NCBI RefSeq assembly: GCF_030247195.1
Contig: NC_080670.1
Span: 46,390,194-46,454,193, forward strand
DNA: 64,000 bases
Source: Topomyia yanbarensis
Lineage: Eukaryota; Arthropoda; Insecta; Diptera; Culicidae
Direction of reading: 5' to 3'
Shown: one piece after another, positions 45,178-56,887 of the stretch
Layout of the letters: each line of letters begins with the position of its first letter
Numbering within the stretch: the stretch's first letter is position 1
Position numbers and translations under genes: made by a program
Notes under the pieces: generated by a model
Database searches by the model: none
Seen by the model: the letters and a program-made list of their open reading frames with translations, nothing else
What the model was told of the DNA's origin: nothing

Positions 45178-46525
45178 AGTGATGGTTCCACTCAGACAAG
45201 ACCATGCGTTTTCCCTATGCATATTTAGTGCCCTTTGGATCAGTTCCCTCGTTGGTCGAATAAACACTAAGCAAACGTACAATTTAGTTTGCTCACTCCA
45301 AAGAAATGTCAACTCGATTAGCATCAGCCGACGGATACGTGTTCCCTTACAATGTCAACAATTGAACGGCCATTTAAAATTATATACATTTTTGAAAAAA
45401 ATTAAATGAAGACTACTACTTATTTTTAAAAAAATAAGAACGGAAATAATTAATTAGATATCCAAGTGGCTCATTTTCTAAGATAATCAACGTCCCTTAC
45501 CACCTAAAGAAAAAAGGTGATAAAGGACGCGGACGAAAATAGCTCATCAACGCTCAAAAAACAATAACTTAGAAATTTTACCTCCAAAAGTGAAATAAAA
45601 AACCTTTTCAAGAAATGAAATGAAATTACTAATATTTTCTAAATTGAAAAGTGCAAGGGATAGGCTCTGGTGTCTTCGGCAAAGTTTCTTGAATAACAAG
45701 ACATAACAGCACTGAAGCAGAATATTTGGCTTTTCAAATAAATTCTTCATCGAAACTACGCTGGCTCTGAAAACGACCAATATGTTAGTGTATCGACAGC
45801 AGAAGTTCTTTCGAGCATATTTGGCCGTCTCTCCCGGCAATGATCACACCACGATCGGGGTGTCTGCCCTATTCACTTGTTGTGATTGTCTTCGATGAAG
45901 CTTCGGTATCCTGGTACTTCCTTGAACACATGCCTTCATAAAACATTTTCTTTATACTCGGTTATTCAGCAATGGAATGCCGTCCCTTTTAACCTACAAA
46001 AGGTAAGTAATTTCAAGAAGCATCGCTCCTAAGGCCCTGTGAAATTAAAAGCCTCTTTTGGTCGTTTAATCAGTGAGAGAATTGAAAGCCCGAATATGCT
46101 CAATGTTTTCTGTTTCTAATTATAATACAACATTGGTAGCAAAAAGTTCATTAAAACATGAGGATTGTAACCCGTCGGGTCTCTGAGACCCCAATGTCTT
46201 TTTGAGGGGTTACCGATGTTCGTATGGTATTTACTTCCACATTGATACGAGCAGTGTTGCCACACGGACAGGTTAAGGTATAGATTAGAGATTTTCGAGA
46301 AAACAGGATATTGGTACAGATTTTTGGCAACCTCTAATTATAAAACGAAAAGGGTAAGACATCGTAAAAAATCTTCGTGTATACTCTTCTTGCGGCTCTG
46401 GAAAGGACCGACGTGTTGGTGGTACGATAGACAGCAGAAATGAATTCGTGCTGTTACACTGATAACGACAACAAAACACAGAATGAACCATTTTTATACA
46501 GGCCATTTTTTGTGCCAAACCACCG
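45178..46525. other. Unassigned DNA with a possible hAT-like remnant
   Basis: Around 46254-46336 CAGTGTTGCCACACGG and, further on, CAGATTTTTGGCAACCTCT resemble hAT-like ends of the 4755/7015 type. No duplication is visible. Otherwise nothing is recognised. Confidence 0.35.
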
Positions 46526-46695
46526 CCCGGTCAAACCATTCGGAATTTGATTCGGAATCCTGAATGGAATCAGTATGGATTCCAAATCAAATGCAACAAC
46601 CGTTTATGAGTCGGAATCGGTTGTTGCATTTGATTTGGAATCCATAATGACTCCATTAAGAAATCCGAACCGGTTCCGAAATGAGTTTAACTGGG
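46526..46695. mobile_element. Family A MITE (TSD CG)
   Basis: 170 bp, CCCGGTCAAACC to GTTTAACTGGG, flanked by CG at 46524-46525 and 46696-46697. The structure is as at 8169. Confidence 0.85.
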
Positions 46696-46703
46696 CGTTA
46701 GTA

Positions 46704-46853
46704 CCCACTGAGACGTCCAAAAAAAATTGTTTCAAAATCGTTCAACACTGGTCCAACGATGGACGTTTGTTGAACGGTTATTTGTACGTTGTCCAAATTG
46801 GCCCAACGAACGTCCTTCATTGAACAATTTTGAAACCAACCGTTCTTAGAGGG
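46704..46853. mobile_element. Family C MITE (TSD TA)
   Basis: 150 bp, CCCACTGAGACGTCC to TTCTTAGAGGG, flanked by TA at 46702-46703 and 46854-46855. Confidence 0.85.
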
Positions 46854-46893
46854 TAGTTATCCTACGGAGCGGCGCTAACAACGCAATAATATA

Positions 46894-48177
46894 CCCAGTG
46901 AGCAAATTTTCTGGCAGAGACCGCTCTGCTTGATTTCTGTAAGTCTTGATTTGGCAGCCCTGTCAGATTTCTGCGCGTATCCTGTCGGGTTAGTTGAGCT
47001 AGGGCGAACTCAACTTAGTTCGCTTTTCCTGGCAATTTTTTTTATTCATTTCGTTTATTTGGTAGGCACAAATGCGTTAGCTTGGCGGTGCCAAATTCTT
47101 TTGTTTTTACATTTTGGATATTTTAAAACTAGGAGGTTACAATGTTGAAATATTTTTTTTATAAAAGAGAAAAATTTTACAGCTATCTTAAGACTAGAAA
47201 TAAGATTCTATATACAAGAGAGGGGGCAAAAGATTTTTTTTATGAAAAAATTTAAAACAAGGAATTCAATAGTAATAGTTTTTTAGGAAATATTTACAGT
47301 TATCTTAAAACTAACAATATAGTTTGGTACACAAAAGAGGGAACAAATATTTATGAAAAATTTCACCAGTGTTTTAAAACTAGGGATACAATTCTATTTA
47401 CAAGATTGGGGACAATAGTTTTAACAAAGAGAAGAAATTACAACTATCTTAAAACTAGGAATACGGAATACGAATTTGATTTTTTTATCGGAGACTTATG
47501 CTTGGTCATTTCCAAAATCGGCGTAGAAGTAGTTGTATCAAGGACAGGGGAGAGAAGGCGTAGATGGTGACCGGGAGAGAGGAGCAAAACTTGCAACTTT
47601 CGGGCAAACGGGAGATCAGCGAAACAAATTAGCGCCTCAGTCTAGTAGGTCGGATTGGCGGATGGTATTCTTCGGACCCGCGGGGAATCCTTCAAAAGAC
47701 ATCGGACCTCGAGTCGCTCTCGCTTCAGTTTCCGTAGTGGTAAGGGCGACGGCGGTTACATAGTGGCAGTCTGGAGCTGATCGGTTCCACAAGGCAGAAA
47801 GAAACTTCTAAAAACGAGAAATAGAAAGAGAAGCTGGCAAATTTTGACAGGAACCCTGGCATAACTCGGACATAAACTGTGCAAAGATCCTGGCAATTCC
47901 CACCTGGTAGAATTTAGCACGAATCGAGCAAAACATCTGACAAAGATGTGCCAGGAAGCGCGCAGAGATCTTGGCCGTACATTTCTGGCTGGATTCTGGA
48001 TAAAAGTGAGCAGCATCGGTTGGTTTAACCGCTTCTGTCAGAAACGGTTGTTGCATTTGAGCGAATTCGTTGTCAGAATTTTCGCACAAATCGCGCAAAA
48101 TGCTCGCAGAAACTCTGCCAGCATCAATTTCGCTTTGCTCAACTTTTGCTAACTTTCTGCTTGCCACGCTGACCGGG
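46894..48177. mobile_element. Family J element (TSD TA) carrying a retroposon
   Basis: The ends CCCAGTGAGCAAATTTTCTGG and, on the right, CACGCTGACCGGG are flanked by TA at 46892-46893 and 48178-48179. It matches the 482-bp copy at 32867-33348 apart from an inserted block at 47036-47833. The flanking halves contain many CTGGCA/TGCCAG words. Confidence 0.8.
47036..47833 (-). mobile_element. Non-LTR retrotransposon 3' fragment, minus strand
   Basis: CTGGCAA followed by a T-rich stretch occurs at 47029 and again at 47834, and the short J copy has it only once. This gives a target duplication of about 11 bp. Read on the minus strand the insert ends with a hairpin (GGCAC...GTGCC), AAATAAACG and an A-run. 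Before that lie three to four degenerate units of about 80 bp with TAGTTTTAAGATAACTGTAA. It is probably a 3' untranslated region with no ORF2. The 3' hairpin plus AATAAAC resembles that at 3798-3832. Confidence 0.55.
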
Positions 48178-48179
48178 TA

Positions 48180-51111
48180 CTAGCTCACTGCTCTAATAAT
48201 ACGCGTCAATCATGCGGCAGATAATGACCGCATTCATAGATCCCATTTTTTCCATTTTTATAGTAGTCGTGCATTTCACGGGATGGGACACAGAATTGTG
48301 GAGAATATTTCCTATCAAATTGTACAGATTCTATATACCGGTTTTAACGGTAAAAGAACGGCTCTATCACCTTGTTATTCCAGAAACATAAAATTCATAG
48401 GAATTAATTCTAAAAATCCAATATTTTTTTGAATAACATCAAAATAGCAGACCCAAAATTGTTGAGCAACATCAAAATAGTAGACATCGTAATAAAACTC
48501 TGTACATACTGTATTTGAAACACTTAAAAAAGCCGACATGTTAGAGGTTCGATAGACAGCAGAAGTTATTTTTACCTAGCCAGCATTCACAGTCATCCAA
48601 TGGGGTGAGGTCCATTTTAAATGTTTTCTCATTCCAAAGTAAGCTTATTTAACGTCGATCATGGAATCAAACACATCAATTACTAACCAATAAAGTCTCA
48701 TATTGTTTAAATAGAGTAAATATATGAGATTCTTGCACAAATGGCCTTCCGTGAAGATCCTTACCGTAAAACGGGGTATCTTTGATCAAATGAGACTTTT
48801 TTCAGTAACGTGCGATAAGATGATTCCCTCTAACAAAATCATCAAAACAAAATACAAACCATATTCTAAACATGTTCAGCATCTACCGGCAACGATTATT
48901 TTGTCATTTAATGTACCTTTTATGAACATAAATTCAAATTGAAAATTTCACGCATCGTCTCAATCTGTTCAAACAATTCCTTGTATATTAATGAAATCAA
49001 TCAACTTCAACTGAACTAATCACTTTTTTAGAAAACGTAAATATTTTTGTCCAATAATTTATCTAAAAAGTTCGAGATTTTTACTGCTAACTATTTAATT
49101 TCGACTATTTTCTCGAAAAAGTTCGATAAAAGTCGGCCGTATCCTTCCAGGCAATTTTGTTTTTCTACGAGACAACACAGTATCGGGCCATAAAATTGCC
49201 TGCAGAAATGCAATTTACATAACATTTGGAGCGTTATTTCTTATTTTGATGCGCATATTTTGCTGATCAAAGTTATCCCGAAAGCAACGAATGAAAATTT
49301 ACAACAAATTTATTTTAATTTAATAGTAAAATGCAATAAATTACCAAATAATTTGGAAGTTTTCAATCTACGGGTACCAGTACTTGTTTTAAAAATGCAA
49401 ACAGTTGTGTCTACCTGATTTGAAGAAAGTTATTCGAAAAACTGTTATAAAAATTGATCAATGTTCCCCCGTTTTACGGCGTTCTGACGAAATTGAATTC
49501 AGTTGTGGTAATAGAAATTAAGAATGATAGCATAGAAGTCTAACAAGGCGCATAATAACCTCAAACAAATATTTAAAAATGCAACCAACACAGACCCTCT
49601 TAACGAACCAATCTTCTGTTCAGAAATCCATAGAACAATGATTAAACTGCTACTTCTTAGAAACGCCTTGGCCACGTTTCTTTAGAACGAAACAACACCA
49701 GAGTAGAACAAACCAACGAGTGACCGCTCCTGCTTCCCTCCCCCAACACCAACCAGGCCCGGTTGCGCAAATTTTTTGAATGAACTGACCTCCCACCGGA
49801 ATCGCCCCTAATGGATGTGGTGTCCGGCGATAAATTGGCAACACACATGACTATTTACTCCATTTATTAGCCGGTACGAGCGGGAGCTAGCTAGAACTAA
49901 CGAGCTACCCTTGCCTGGAATGGTTTGATTCTGTCCCCTCCGGGAGACAGCTTACACCGCTTATTCTACGGAAAGGCAGAGATGTATCAGGTTACCATTC
50001 AATAATATGAATGAGCGCACTGCCGCCTAACCACCAGAAGCTGGTACAGAAGGCGCGGAGCATATGTTGTATCGCTCGGCGGGCATCGATTTTACATATT
50101 TTCTGGTGTCCTCTCGCTATTAAATAGGCCCCAACCGGCGAGGCAGAATCGAAGAACATTAGAGCAACGCGATCTAACTGGACGTCGTATGCCGCTCTCG
50201 GCTGTTCTTGGATGCTACTCCCGGGAAACTTGCCCACACCCACATACCCACCAAAGCTGGATGCGATAGTCCCTTTTTACGGTCAATCGCAAATGACTTT
50301 GAAGGGAAGCTAAAAGATGAGAAATAAATTGCTGGAAGTTCCGTTGGTCAAAGCCACAACAGCGCGGGGTCCAAGGACGGAAACAATACTCGGCCGCTGC
50401 CGCACAGATAACGAACCACTAATTGCGGATGACTTCTGCCTCTTTTGGGATGTTCCAGCCAACGGTTCTCGATGGAATTTGCGGTTGCTGGGTACATAAA
50501 TTTTTTCTTTCATGTTTTTTCTCATATTCAATGTCAAAAGTTTATCCCTAATAGCTAGTTGTAACATCTGGGGAAATTTGTTATTTGCTTGTTTTTTTCG
50601 CTACTTTTTATGCCGGACAAGGGGAAAATTCCGAAGCTGACATGTAACCGCCCTTACCTGGACGGAAGCAAGATCCAACAGGATGATTTAATTTCATTCT
50701 TTATTTACACGACTTCAACACCACCGGCAGAGCTGAGAAATGCATGGGCCTACATCTGAGCCCATTCGTAATTAATAAACCGATCTTACTATCGGTTGTT
50801 GTGGTGAATATTTACGTTTCGAGATCCAATTTTATTGACAGAAACAGTTTTCTCTTCACGATCTGGACGGTTCTCACGATTATCTCTGCTGCAATTGAAA
50901 GTGAACGTTCCATTTGTATGTCGTTCGTGACCTTTGACAGCCATCCACAAACCGTTCAATCTTGATCGACCATCGATTCATCATAAATGTCAAACCAGGC
51001 GCATCTCGATAATAACTAATCAATCTTCTTGCACCCGCTTGACAAATTAAGATATATTGAATTGAACCTCCCGTAATAACACTGTCATTTTATTTTCCTC
51101 TTTTTTTTCAG
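48180..51111. other. Region upstream of the PAN-domain gene
   Basis: No coding family is recognised. About 49640-50600 is relatively repeat-poor and less AT-rich. Because the first visible coding exon begins at a 3' splice site, a promoter and untranslated exon must lie upstream, possibly here or much further left. I see no decisive core-promoter motif. Confidence 0.35.
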
Positions 51112-51498
51112 AGCAACCATGCTTCCCAGATCGCTACACTCGACCATCCTAGCTTGCCTACTGCTAGCGTCCGCGCTTAGTATAGAAGGTGCCAAGCGAC
51201 GATCCCGACTCGATTTGCCCATCTCGAAGCCCGCCGATGCCCCGCTAGAGGACAATCTGGCGACAGCTTCCGGTTCCGATATCAAGTACGAACGGGTGGA
51301 ACCACCAGCCGCGGCATCCACGGCTGCCAATCCACCGGCCGCCGTTGCTACACCCGTTGCGGCTGCGGCCACGTCCACCGAAACGGACGCGGCCAACAGC
51401 TCCGGTAGTGGTAGCGCCGAAAACAGTTCCCAGATGATCGACGAGTACAGCGACGAGGATTGCGATCCGGACTTTGTGGCGTTTGAGCTGGTAACCGG
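51112..51498 (+). CDS. Secreted PAN/apple-domain protein, first coding exon
   Basis: The exon begins after a strong 3' splice site (T-rich tract, then CAG at 51109-51111), with ATG at 51119, and ends at CCGG|GTGAGT (51499). It carries 126 codons plus two bases. Residues 1-25 form a signal peptide: basic start, a hydrophobic core Ile-Leu-Ala-Cys-Leu-Leu-Leu-Ala, and a likely cut near Ile-Glu-Gly. A dibasic Lys-Arg-Arg follows. Residues 60-100 are an Ala/Pro/Thr/Ser linker and 100-118 an acidic patch. The last residues, Cys-Asp-Pro-Asp-Phe-Val-Ala-Phe-Glu-Leu-Val-Thr-Gly, start the folded domain continued at 58115. The ATG is preceded by a suitable AACC context. GC-rich third positions contrast with the surrounding DNA. 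Insect proteins with PAN plus ZP domains build apical cuticle and sensory matrices. Membership in that group is inferred and no ZP domain is in view. Confidence 0.85.
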
Positions 51499-52041
51499 GT
51501 GAGTATGGGTGGTATCGGATTGTGCTCGGAAACTTCGTCAGTTTGTCAGAGGGGTTGTAAGTTGATTAGTGACGACAGATGTTCCGGCCAGTAGGGGTGT
51601 GTGACCATTTGATCGGAAGCGATTCATTTTTGGGGCATTATTTATGCTAACCTCATCTGGCTTTGTCCTTGAAACAGGTTTGGGGAAAAATAATGCAAGT
51701 AAGGAAATTCACATAATTTCGTACATACTTCTACTTCTATTTTGGGATGAACAGGTATGGCGGAACGGAAATTCATTTAAAAATGTACGTAGGTATAGCT
51801 CATACTTATATCTTCGAACAACCTTGATTTGGCGGTTCAGATGGTAAGACACTGGTCCCATAAGCCACTTGGCGTATGTTTGAGTTCCAGCCAGGAAGGA
51901 TTAGCAATGGTCAGTTTGATCGTAGCACCAATCCTGCAAATGGCCTATTCACTAAGAATGGGTTGTGAGGTTAGTCGAAACAAAAGGTAAAAACTCCGTC
52001 AAAGTAATTAAAAAATGCATCTATTCGGGATTCCATAATTC

Positions 52042-52650
52042 TTGAGCGTTTTTTCAAAACGTCATATCTGCAATGAGTTACTCTCTTTGTTTACTCTCTC
52101 TTTCGATTTTTACGGCGTCACTGTAACACTTTTCACTTATTTTACAGTACAGATCGAAAGACGGTGGTTTTAGCTAGCATATTAAGCAAAGAGCTGAGGG
52201 ATAAATGTTAAAGTGACCGAATTATTAACAGAAGAGAAAGTAAACAAAGAGAGTAACTCATTGCAGATATGACGTTTTGAAAAAACGCTCAAGAAATGTT
52301 AAAATGACCGAATTATTAACAGAAGAGAAAGTAAACAAAGAGAGTAACTCATTGCAGATATGACGTTTTGAAAAAACGCTCAAGAAATGTTAAAATGACC
52401 GAATTATTAACAGAAGAGAAAGAAAACAAAGAGAATAACTCATTGCAGATATGACGTTTTGAAAAAACGCTCAAGATTTCTTGAGCGTTTTTTCAAAACG
52501 TTATATCTGCAATGAGTTACTCTCTTTGTTTACTTTCTCTTTCGATTTTCACGGTGTCACTATAACATTTTTCACTTATTTTACAGTATAGATCGAAAGA
52601 CGGTGGTTTTAACTATCATATTATGCAAAGAGTTGAAAAAACGCTCAAGA
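52042..52650. repeat. Family H array: full unit, 91-bp tandem copies, inverted unit
   Basis: A full palindromic H element (TTCTTGAGCG at about 52041 to CGCTCAAGAAA) is followed by direct copies of its last 91 bp. The tandem units start at 52205, 52296 and 52387. An H copy in head-to-head orientation then runs from about 52476, after CGCTCAAGATTTCTTGAGCG, and stops early at AAAAAACGCTCAAG near 52650. The tandem units are nearly identical, so this amplification is recent. Confidence 0.85.
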
Positions 52651-53296
52651 TTTCTGCTACGCGAAGCCCAGGGATGCCAGATGATTTTTTTTCACATTTA
52701 ATAAAAGCTTTCATTTTTCTTCGGGACCATGACTTGGAATCGGTTGTTGATTTTGGGCAAGAATTTAGCCAGAAACCAGGTAGGATTCCGAATAAAATTG
52801 TCTTCTACATGCACTACAGTAAAGACCCGATTTCAACAGCTCCCGATTTTTTCTGCCCCTCATTTTGTCATTTTTTGACCAATTTTGTCTTCCATACTGC
52901 CGCCCCCCATTTTTATCAGCGTTTTGACCCTACTTCGTCAGCCTCATATGAAAATTCGTTGTGGCTCTAGCAGACGAACCAAGTTAAATTTGAATGAATC
53001 CTTGAGCAAACTTTTCTTATCTTAGAGATGCAAAATAAAAATATTTGTTTATCAAATTTTGCACTGTAAGACACCTCCAGAGAAATGTATACTAAATAAT
53101 CAGAAAGGGCTATAAGGTTATGTCTAGGGACTATCGAAGAATAATTTAACAGCTTCGGTTTATTAGAAAGAAAGAAAAAATATGTTCCCATTTGGTTAGC
53201 CCAGAACATTTTAACACCATGGAGCTGTTAAAAACTGGTATTCATTGTAGAAGGAAACCATTGATCAACGATTCAAATTATATTCCGTCCTTCATC

Positions 53297-53372
53297 CCCG
53301 CGCGTAGGGTTAGAAATATTTCTAACCCGAAAAAGTGTCAAAAGACCAAAAGGTTATAACCTTTGTAATAGC
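53297..53372 (+). mobile_element. SINE 3' fragment
   Basis: GCGCGTAGGGTTAGAAATA, TCTAACCCGAAAA and AAAGGTTATAACCTTTGTAAT correspond to the 3' half of the SINE at 45004. The promoter part is missing or decayed. Confidence 0.6.
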
Positions 53373-53444
53373 ACTGCGATGAGTATATACATATTTTTAT
53401 TTTATTCACGTAACTACACGCTCAATATAGTTCTCGAAAGCGAA

Positions 53445-53905
53445 ATCGACCCAGTACCCGCCATCTTGGATTTCAAAGTGAGGCAAATGATCCATTTTCA
53501 TAGTCAACTGACAACTCCCCTTTCAAATGACACCCATGTTGATGATGGATTTCAGCATTTCGTTGTAGCCGGGATCCGCCATCTTGGATTTAAAAATGGT
53601 GTCAATCATCAATTTTCGTTGTCTGCTGACCCATGTTTATGGTTATCAGTATTTTGTTATAACCGTAAGCCGCCATCTTGAATTTCGAAACGGCGTCAAT
53701 CATACATTTTCATACATCCATCTTTCAAATGACACCCATATTGATGATAGTTTTCAGTATTTGTGGTTGAAAAATGCCTTCTTGGATTTTAAAACGGCGG
53801 TAATAATCAATTTTCGCCTTCTACTGATCACTACGTTTCAAATTACACCCATATTGATGCTGGTTTCAAGTGTTTTGTAGTAACCAGAAGCCGACATCTT
53901 GCAGT
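53445..53905 (+). repeat. Minisatellite with GCCATCTTGGATTT units
   Basis: About four and a half units of roughly 95-118 bp begin near 53459, 53578, 53672, 53775 and 53891. Each contains GCCATCTTGGATTT, then GTCAATCATCAATTTTC and, where complete, TTTCAAATGACACCCATATT and GATGATGG. The overlapping open frames at 53379-53880 are a by-product of the repetition. Confidence 0.8.
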
Positions 53906-54190
53906 ACAAGCGTTAGGAATATTCTAGTGAGTGACAGATGATTCTAGTAGTCACTTTAAAATTTCCATGAGGTGACTTATAGAGTTGCGATTCTGAGAGC
54001 CAACGATCACACAACAACCACCTCACATAAAATGAGTCTCGGAATACTTCGTCGTGAGTGAAGAGACTAGTAAGTGACGTTATGGTGAGTCAAGCGAGGA
54101 GATGTGAGGTGACGATGAGAATAGGAGCCCAATAGCTGACCATTATCCCACTCTACTTTCGCGCACTACCTCTTTGCGTACTGCTTACAG

Positions 54191-54504
54191 GGCTGACGAA
54201 TTGAAATTTGTGTTTCAGTTAAAAAATTGTTTTTCGCATGTTGCGTAAAACTAAAAATCAGTGGAATTCTGAGTGAAACTTTCGAACAATCTGTGTAAAA
54301 CCAGAATATTTTCCAATTTCTGTGTGAGTTATAGTCCATTAAGACTCATTGTCAGTTGCACTTAAATTGTTTAAATACAAATACAAAATCTGGGAATTTT
54401 TTATAAAAAATACAAAAATCTATCATCTGTGAAAAAGAATCTGTGATTAAAAATTGTTAAATAACTGTGACATTACAGAAAAATCTGTGAATGTGGCAAC
54501 CTTA
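54191..54504. mobile_element. Possible hAT-like remnant
   Basis: The left word CAGGGCTGACGAATT and the right end ATGTGGCAACCTTA have weak inverted similarity. AAAATCTGTGA words lie near the right end, as in the other CAG-ended elements. No duplication is clear because a B element follows directly. Confidence 0.3.
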
Positions 54505-54672
54505 CCCAGCTAAGCTCAGCCGGAAATGAACCGGAATTCTGGCTGGTTCCAGTCCGTACTCCGGCTCCAGTGACACAACCGATTCTAGTTAGAATCGGTT
54601 GTGTCACTGGAGCCGGAATACGAACTGGAACCAGCCAGAATTCCAGTTCATTTCTGGCTGAACTTTACTGGG
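54505..54672. mobile_element. Family B MITE in intron
   Basis: 168 bp, CCCAGCTAAGCTCAG to CTTTACTGGG. The flanks TA/AA differ by one base. Confidence 0.8.
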
Positions 54673-54692
54673 AACTGTTTATGGTAAAACCT

Positions 54693-54850
54693 CCCAGTTA
54701 AGCCCAGCCGGAAAATGAGTCGGAATGCTAGCTGGTTCTAATTCGCAGTCCGACTCCAGTGACACTACCGATTCTAGTTAGAATCGGTTGTGTCGCTGGA
54801 GCCGGAATACGAATTAGAACCAACCAGAATTCCGGCTGAACTTTACAGGG
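54693..54850. mobile_element. Family B MITE in intron (TSD CT)
   Basis: 158 bp, CCCAGTTAAGCCCAG to CTTTACAGGG, flanked by CT at 54691-54692 and 54851-54852. It is one of the more diverged B copies. Confidence 0.8.
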
Positions 54851-55084
54851 CTAGAGTCCTGTCTGTGTATTATAGAGTTCCGTACAGAGGAATTCGCAAC
54901 ACTGCATTAAATGATGGCTACTTTTTGTTCCTGGCAGTCACAGTTGTTGCTGTAACTTTGAGTGACTTCTTTCGAGTTACACAACAAATTCATATGGAGT
55001 GAATTGAAAACTCCTCACCTGTTTTTTGTAAAGGGTCAATGGAATACTTTATGCTGACGTCACAAATGAGCTCGGGTACTCATT

Positions 55085-55209
55085 TTTGACAGTTCGCTTG
55101 TACTGTTTACATGGACTTAGAAAAATGCTTTGCGATTTGCTTGGAGCGAATCTAGTCGCATACAAAAATTTTCTAAGTCCATGTAAACAGTACAAGTAAA
55201 CTGTCAAGA
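55085..55209. repeat. Foldback repeat in intron
   Basis: TTTGACAGTT, then CTTGTACTGTTTACATGGAC and TTAGAAAA are mirrored by TTTTCTAAGTCCATGTAAAC, AGTACAAG and AACTGTCAA. About 45 bp pair with few mismatches around a 45-bp loop. It is a small inverted-repeat element of unknown family. Confidence 0.7.
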
Positions 55210-55455
55210 AAAGTGAGGTTAACTGTTTCAGTAAAGAACCTAATAAGCATACTGTCAAAATTCACTTTGCGAGAAAATTAAAGACAAACTTTTTATGAAA
55301 GAGAAAAGTAATAAAATGCTGTATTATTTGTAATACTCTTCCATAAAATTTATTATACATTGAAACAAAAAAGTATAATAAAATGAATAAAGTGTCTTGT
55401 TCAGAAATATTTTGCATAATATAAAAGAACAATGTTTGTTTGCTCAGCACGATAG

Positions 55456-55622
55456 CCCAGTTAAACTGATTCCGGAACCGGTTCGGATTTATGAATGGAG
55501 TCTGTATGGTTTCCAACTCAAATGCAACAACCGATTCCCACTCAATCGGTTTCAGAATCGGTTTTGCATTTGAGGTGGAAACCATACTGGTTCCATTCAG
55601 GATTCCGAATGGTTTGACCGGG
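55456..55622. mobile_element. Family A MITE in intron (TSD AG)
   Basis: 167 bp, CCCAGTTAAACTG to GTTTGACCGGG, flanked by AG at 55454-55455 and 55623-55624. The arms carry CAACTCAAATGC/GCATTTGAGGTGG variants and the CTCAATCGGTTTCAG apex. Confidence 0.85.
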
Positions 55623-55720
55623 AGGTAGCCATCTGACCTGTTCGATAGGTAGATTTGGCTACTGAGGGCGCACTGTTAAACATATACACTGAGATATCAC
55701 ATTTTATATTATCTAGTGAT

Positions 55721-56163
55721 CAGCGTTGCCAGATGTGAAGACATGTTCTCATTTTGAAGACATTCGAAATGTTGTGAAGACGTGTTTTCATATTGAAGAC
55801 AATTTTTTGCGGATGTCTGACTGATTTCTGGCAGAATTCTGGCTCAAAACCAAAAGCGATTCAGAATTCTGGTCGGTGAAGACATTTCTTGAGCGTTTTT
55901 TCAAAACGTCATATCTGCAATGAGTTACTCTCTTTGTTTACTTTCTCTTCTGGTAATAATTCGGCCACTTTAACATTTATCCCTCAACTCTTTGCATAAT
56001 ATGCTAGTTAAAACCACCGTCTTTCGATCTGTATTGTAAAATAAGTGAAAAGTGTTATAGTGACGCCGTAAAAATCGAAAGAGAAAGTAAACAGAGTAAC
56101 TCATTGCAGATATGACGTTTCGAAAAAACGCCCAGGATTTGAAAAATATATCTGGTATCCCTG
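55721..56163. mobile_element. Element I (GCCAGAT ends) with nested H
   Basis: CAGCGTTGCCAGAT at the left and ATCTGGTATCCCTG at the right are inverted. The left 160 bp (repeated TGAAGACA, GATTTCTGGCAGAATTCTGG) match 61186-61345 in reverse orientation. An H element at 55885-56136 interrupts it. No 8-bp duplication is visible. Confidence 0.6.
55885..56136. mobile_element. Family H element nested in I
   Basis: It begins ATTTCTTGAGCG and runs through TTTCGATCTGTA, TTATAGTGACGCCGT and AAAGTAAACAGAGTAACTC. It ends in a mutated ACGCCCAGGATTT. It is near full length (about 250 bp). Confidence 0.8.
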
Positions 56164-56410
56164 GTCAAAACATCTCCAATTCTTAACATTCCCGAAGTTT
56201 CGCTGTTCAAAAACGAATTAGACATCAATGTACATCGCCATTCAGAAACAGCCGTGCCTTCGGCTTCTGTACATGGGCGGAACGAAGTGAACTGAACTGT
56301 TCTAAAATACGCTTGTGTGTGTCATATACCTCTCACAATAACACACAGCACTCACTTGGGCACTGAACTGTTATGGCAGCACTCAGCCAGCAGCTAGAGT
56401 CGCCACTGCC

Positions 56411-56590
56411 CGCAGTTAAACTCATTTCGGAACCGGTTCGGATTTCTGAATGGAGTCAGTATGGATTCCAAATCAAATGGAACAACCGATTCCGACTCAA
56501 TCGGTTTCAGAATCGGTTGTTGCATTTGATTTGGAATCCATACTGACTCCATTCAGGATTCCGAATCAAATTCCGAATGGTGTGATCGGG
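56411..56590. mobile_element. Family A MITE in intron
   Basis: It starts CGCAGTTAAACTC, a mutated CCCAGTT, and ends GTGTGATCGGG. The apex is the CTCAATCGGTTTCAG variant. The flanks are not a clear duplication. Confidence 0.75.
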
Positions 56591-56887
56591 TGGCTGTGAC
56601 TGTGTCGAAATGAGTTACTGCCATGGATGCCAGATACACACCTTAATCTGTGTTTTACAGATTTTCAATGTGCCGCACCGATTTTTTAAGCTGTGCGGAT
56701 TTACACAGTTTTCTGTTATAACGCGAAGACTAGCACAGTACTTACGTTTTCCTTAAGTACAGAATTCAAAGTTATTTATGTTTGCTGCGCACTGATTAGT
56801 CATTAGATTTCGAAGCTTCATAAGCGATGCCTATCCAACTAAGAATTTTGAATGGGAAACTAGCTACTGGAATCCTTGAAACATTCG

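Noticed and set aside
46575..46823. Open frames shared by several loci (Met-Asp-Ser-Lys-Ser-Asn...)
   Set aside because: They are translations of the A and C foldback elements and appear on both strands because the elements are palindromic.
53379..53880. Two overlapping open frames in the intron
   Set aside because: They arise from a minisatellite whose units happen to lack stops; the frame is not conserved between units.
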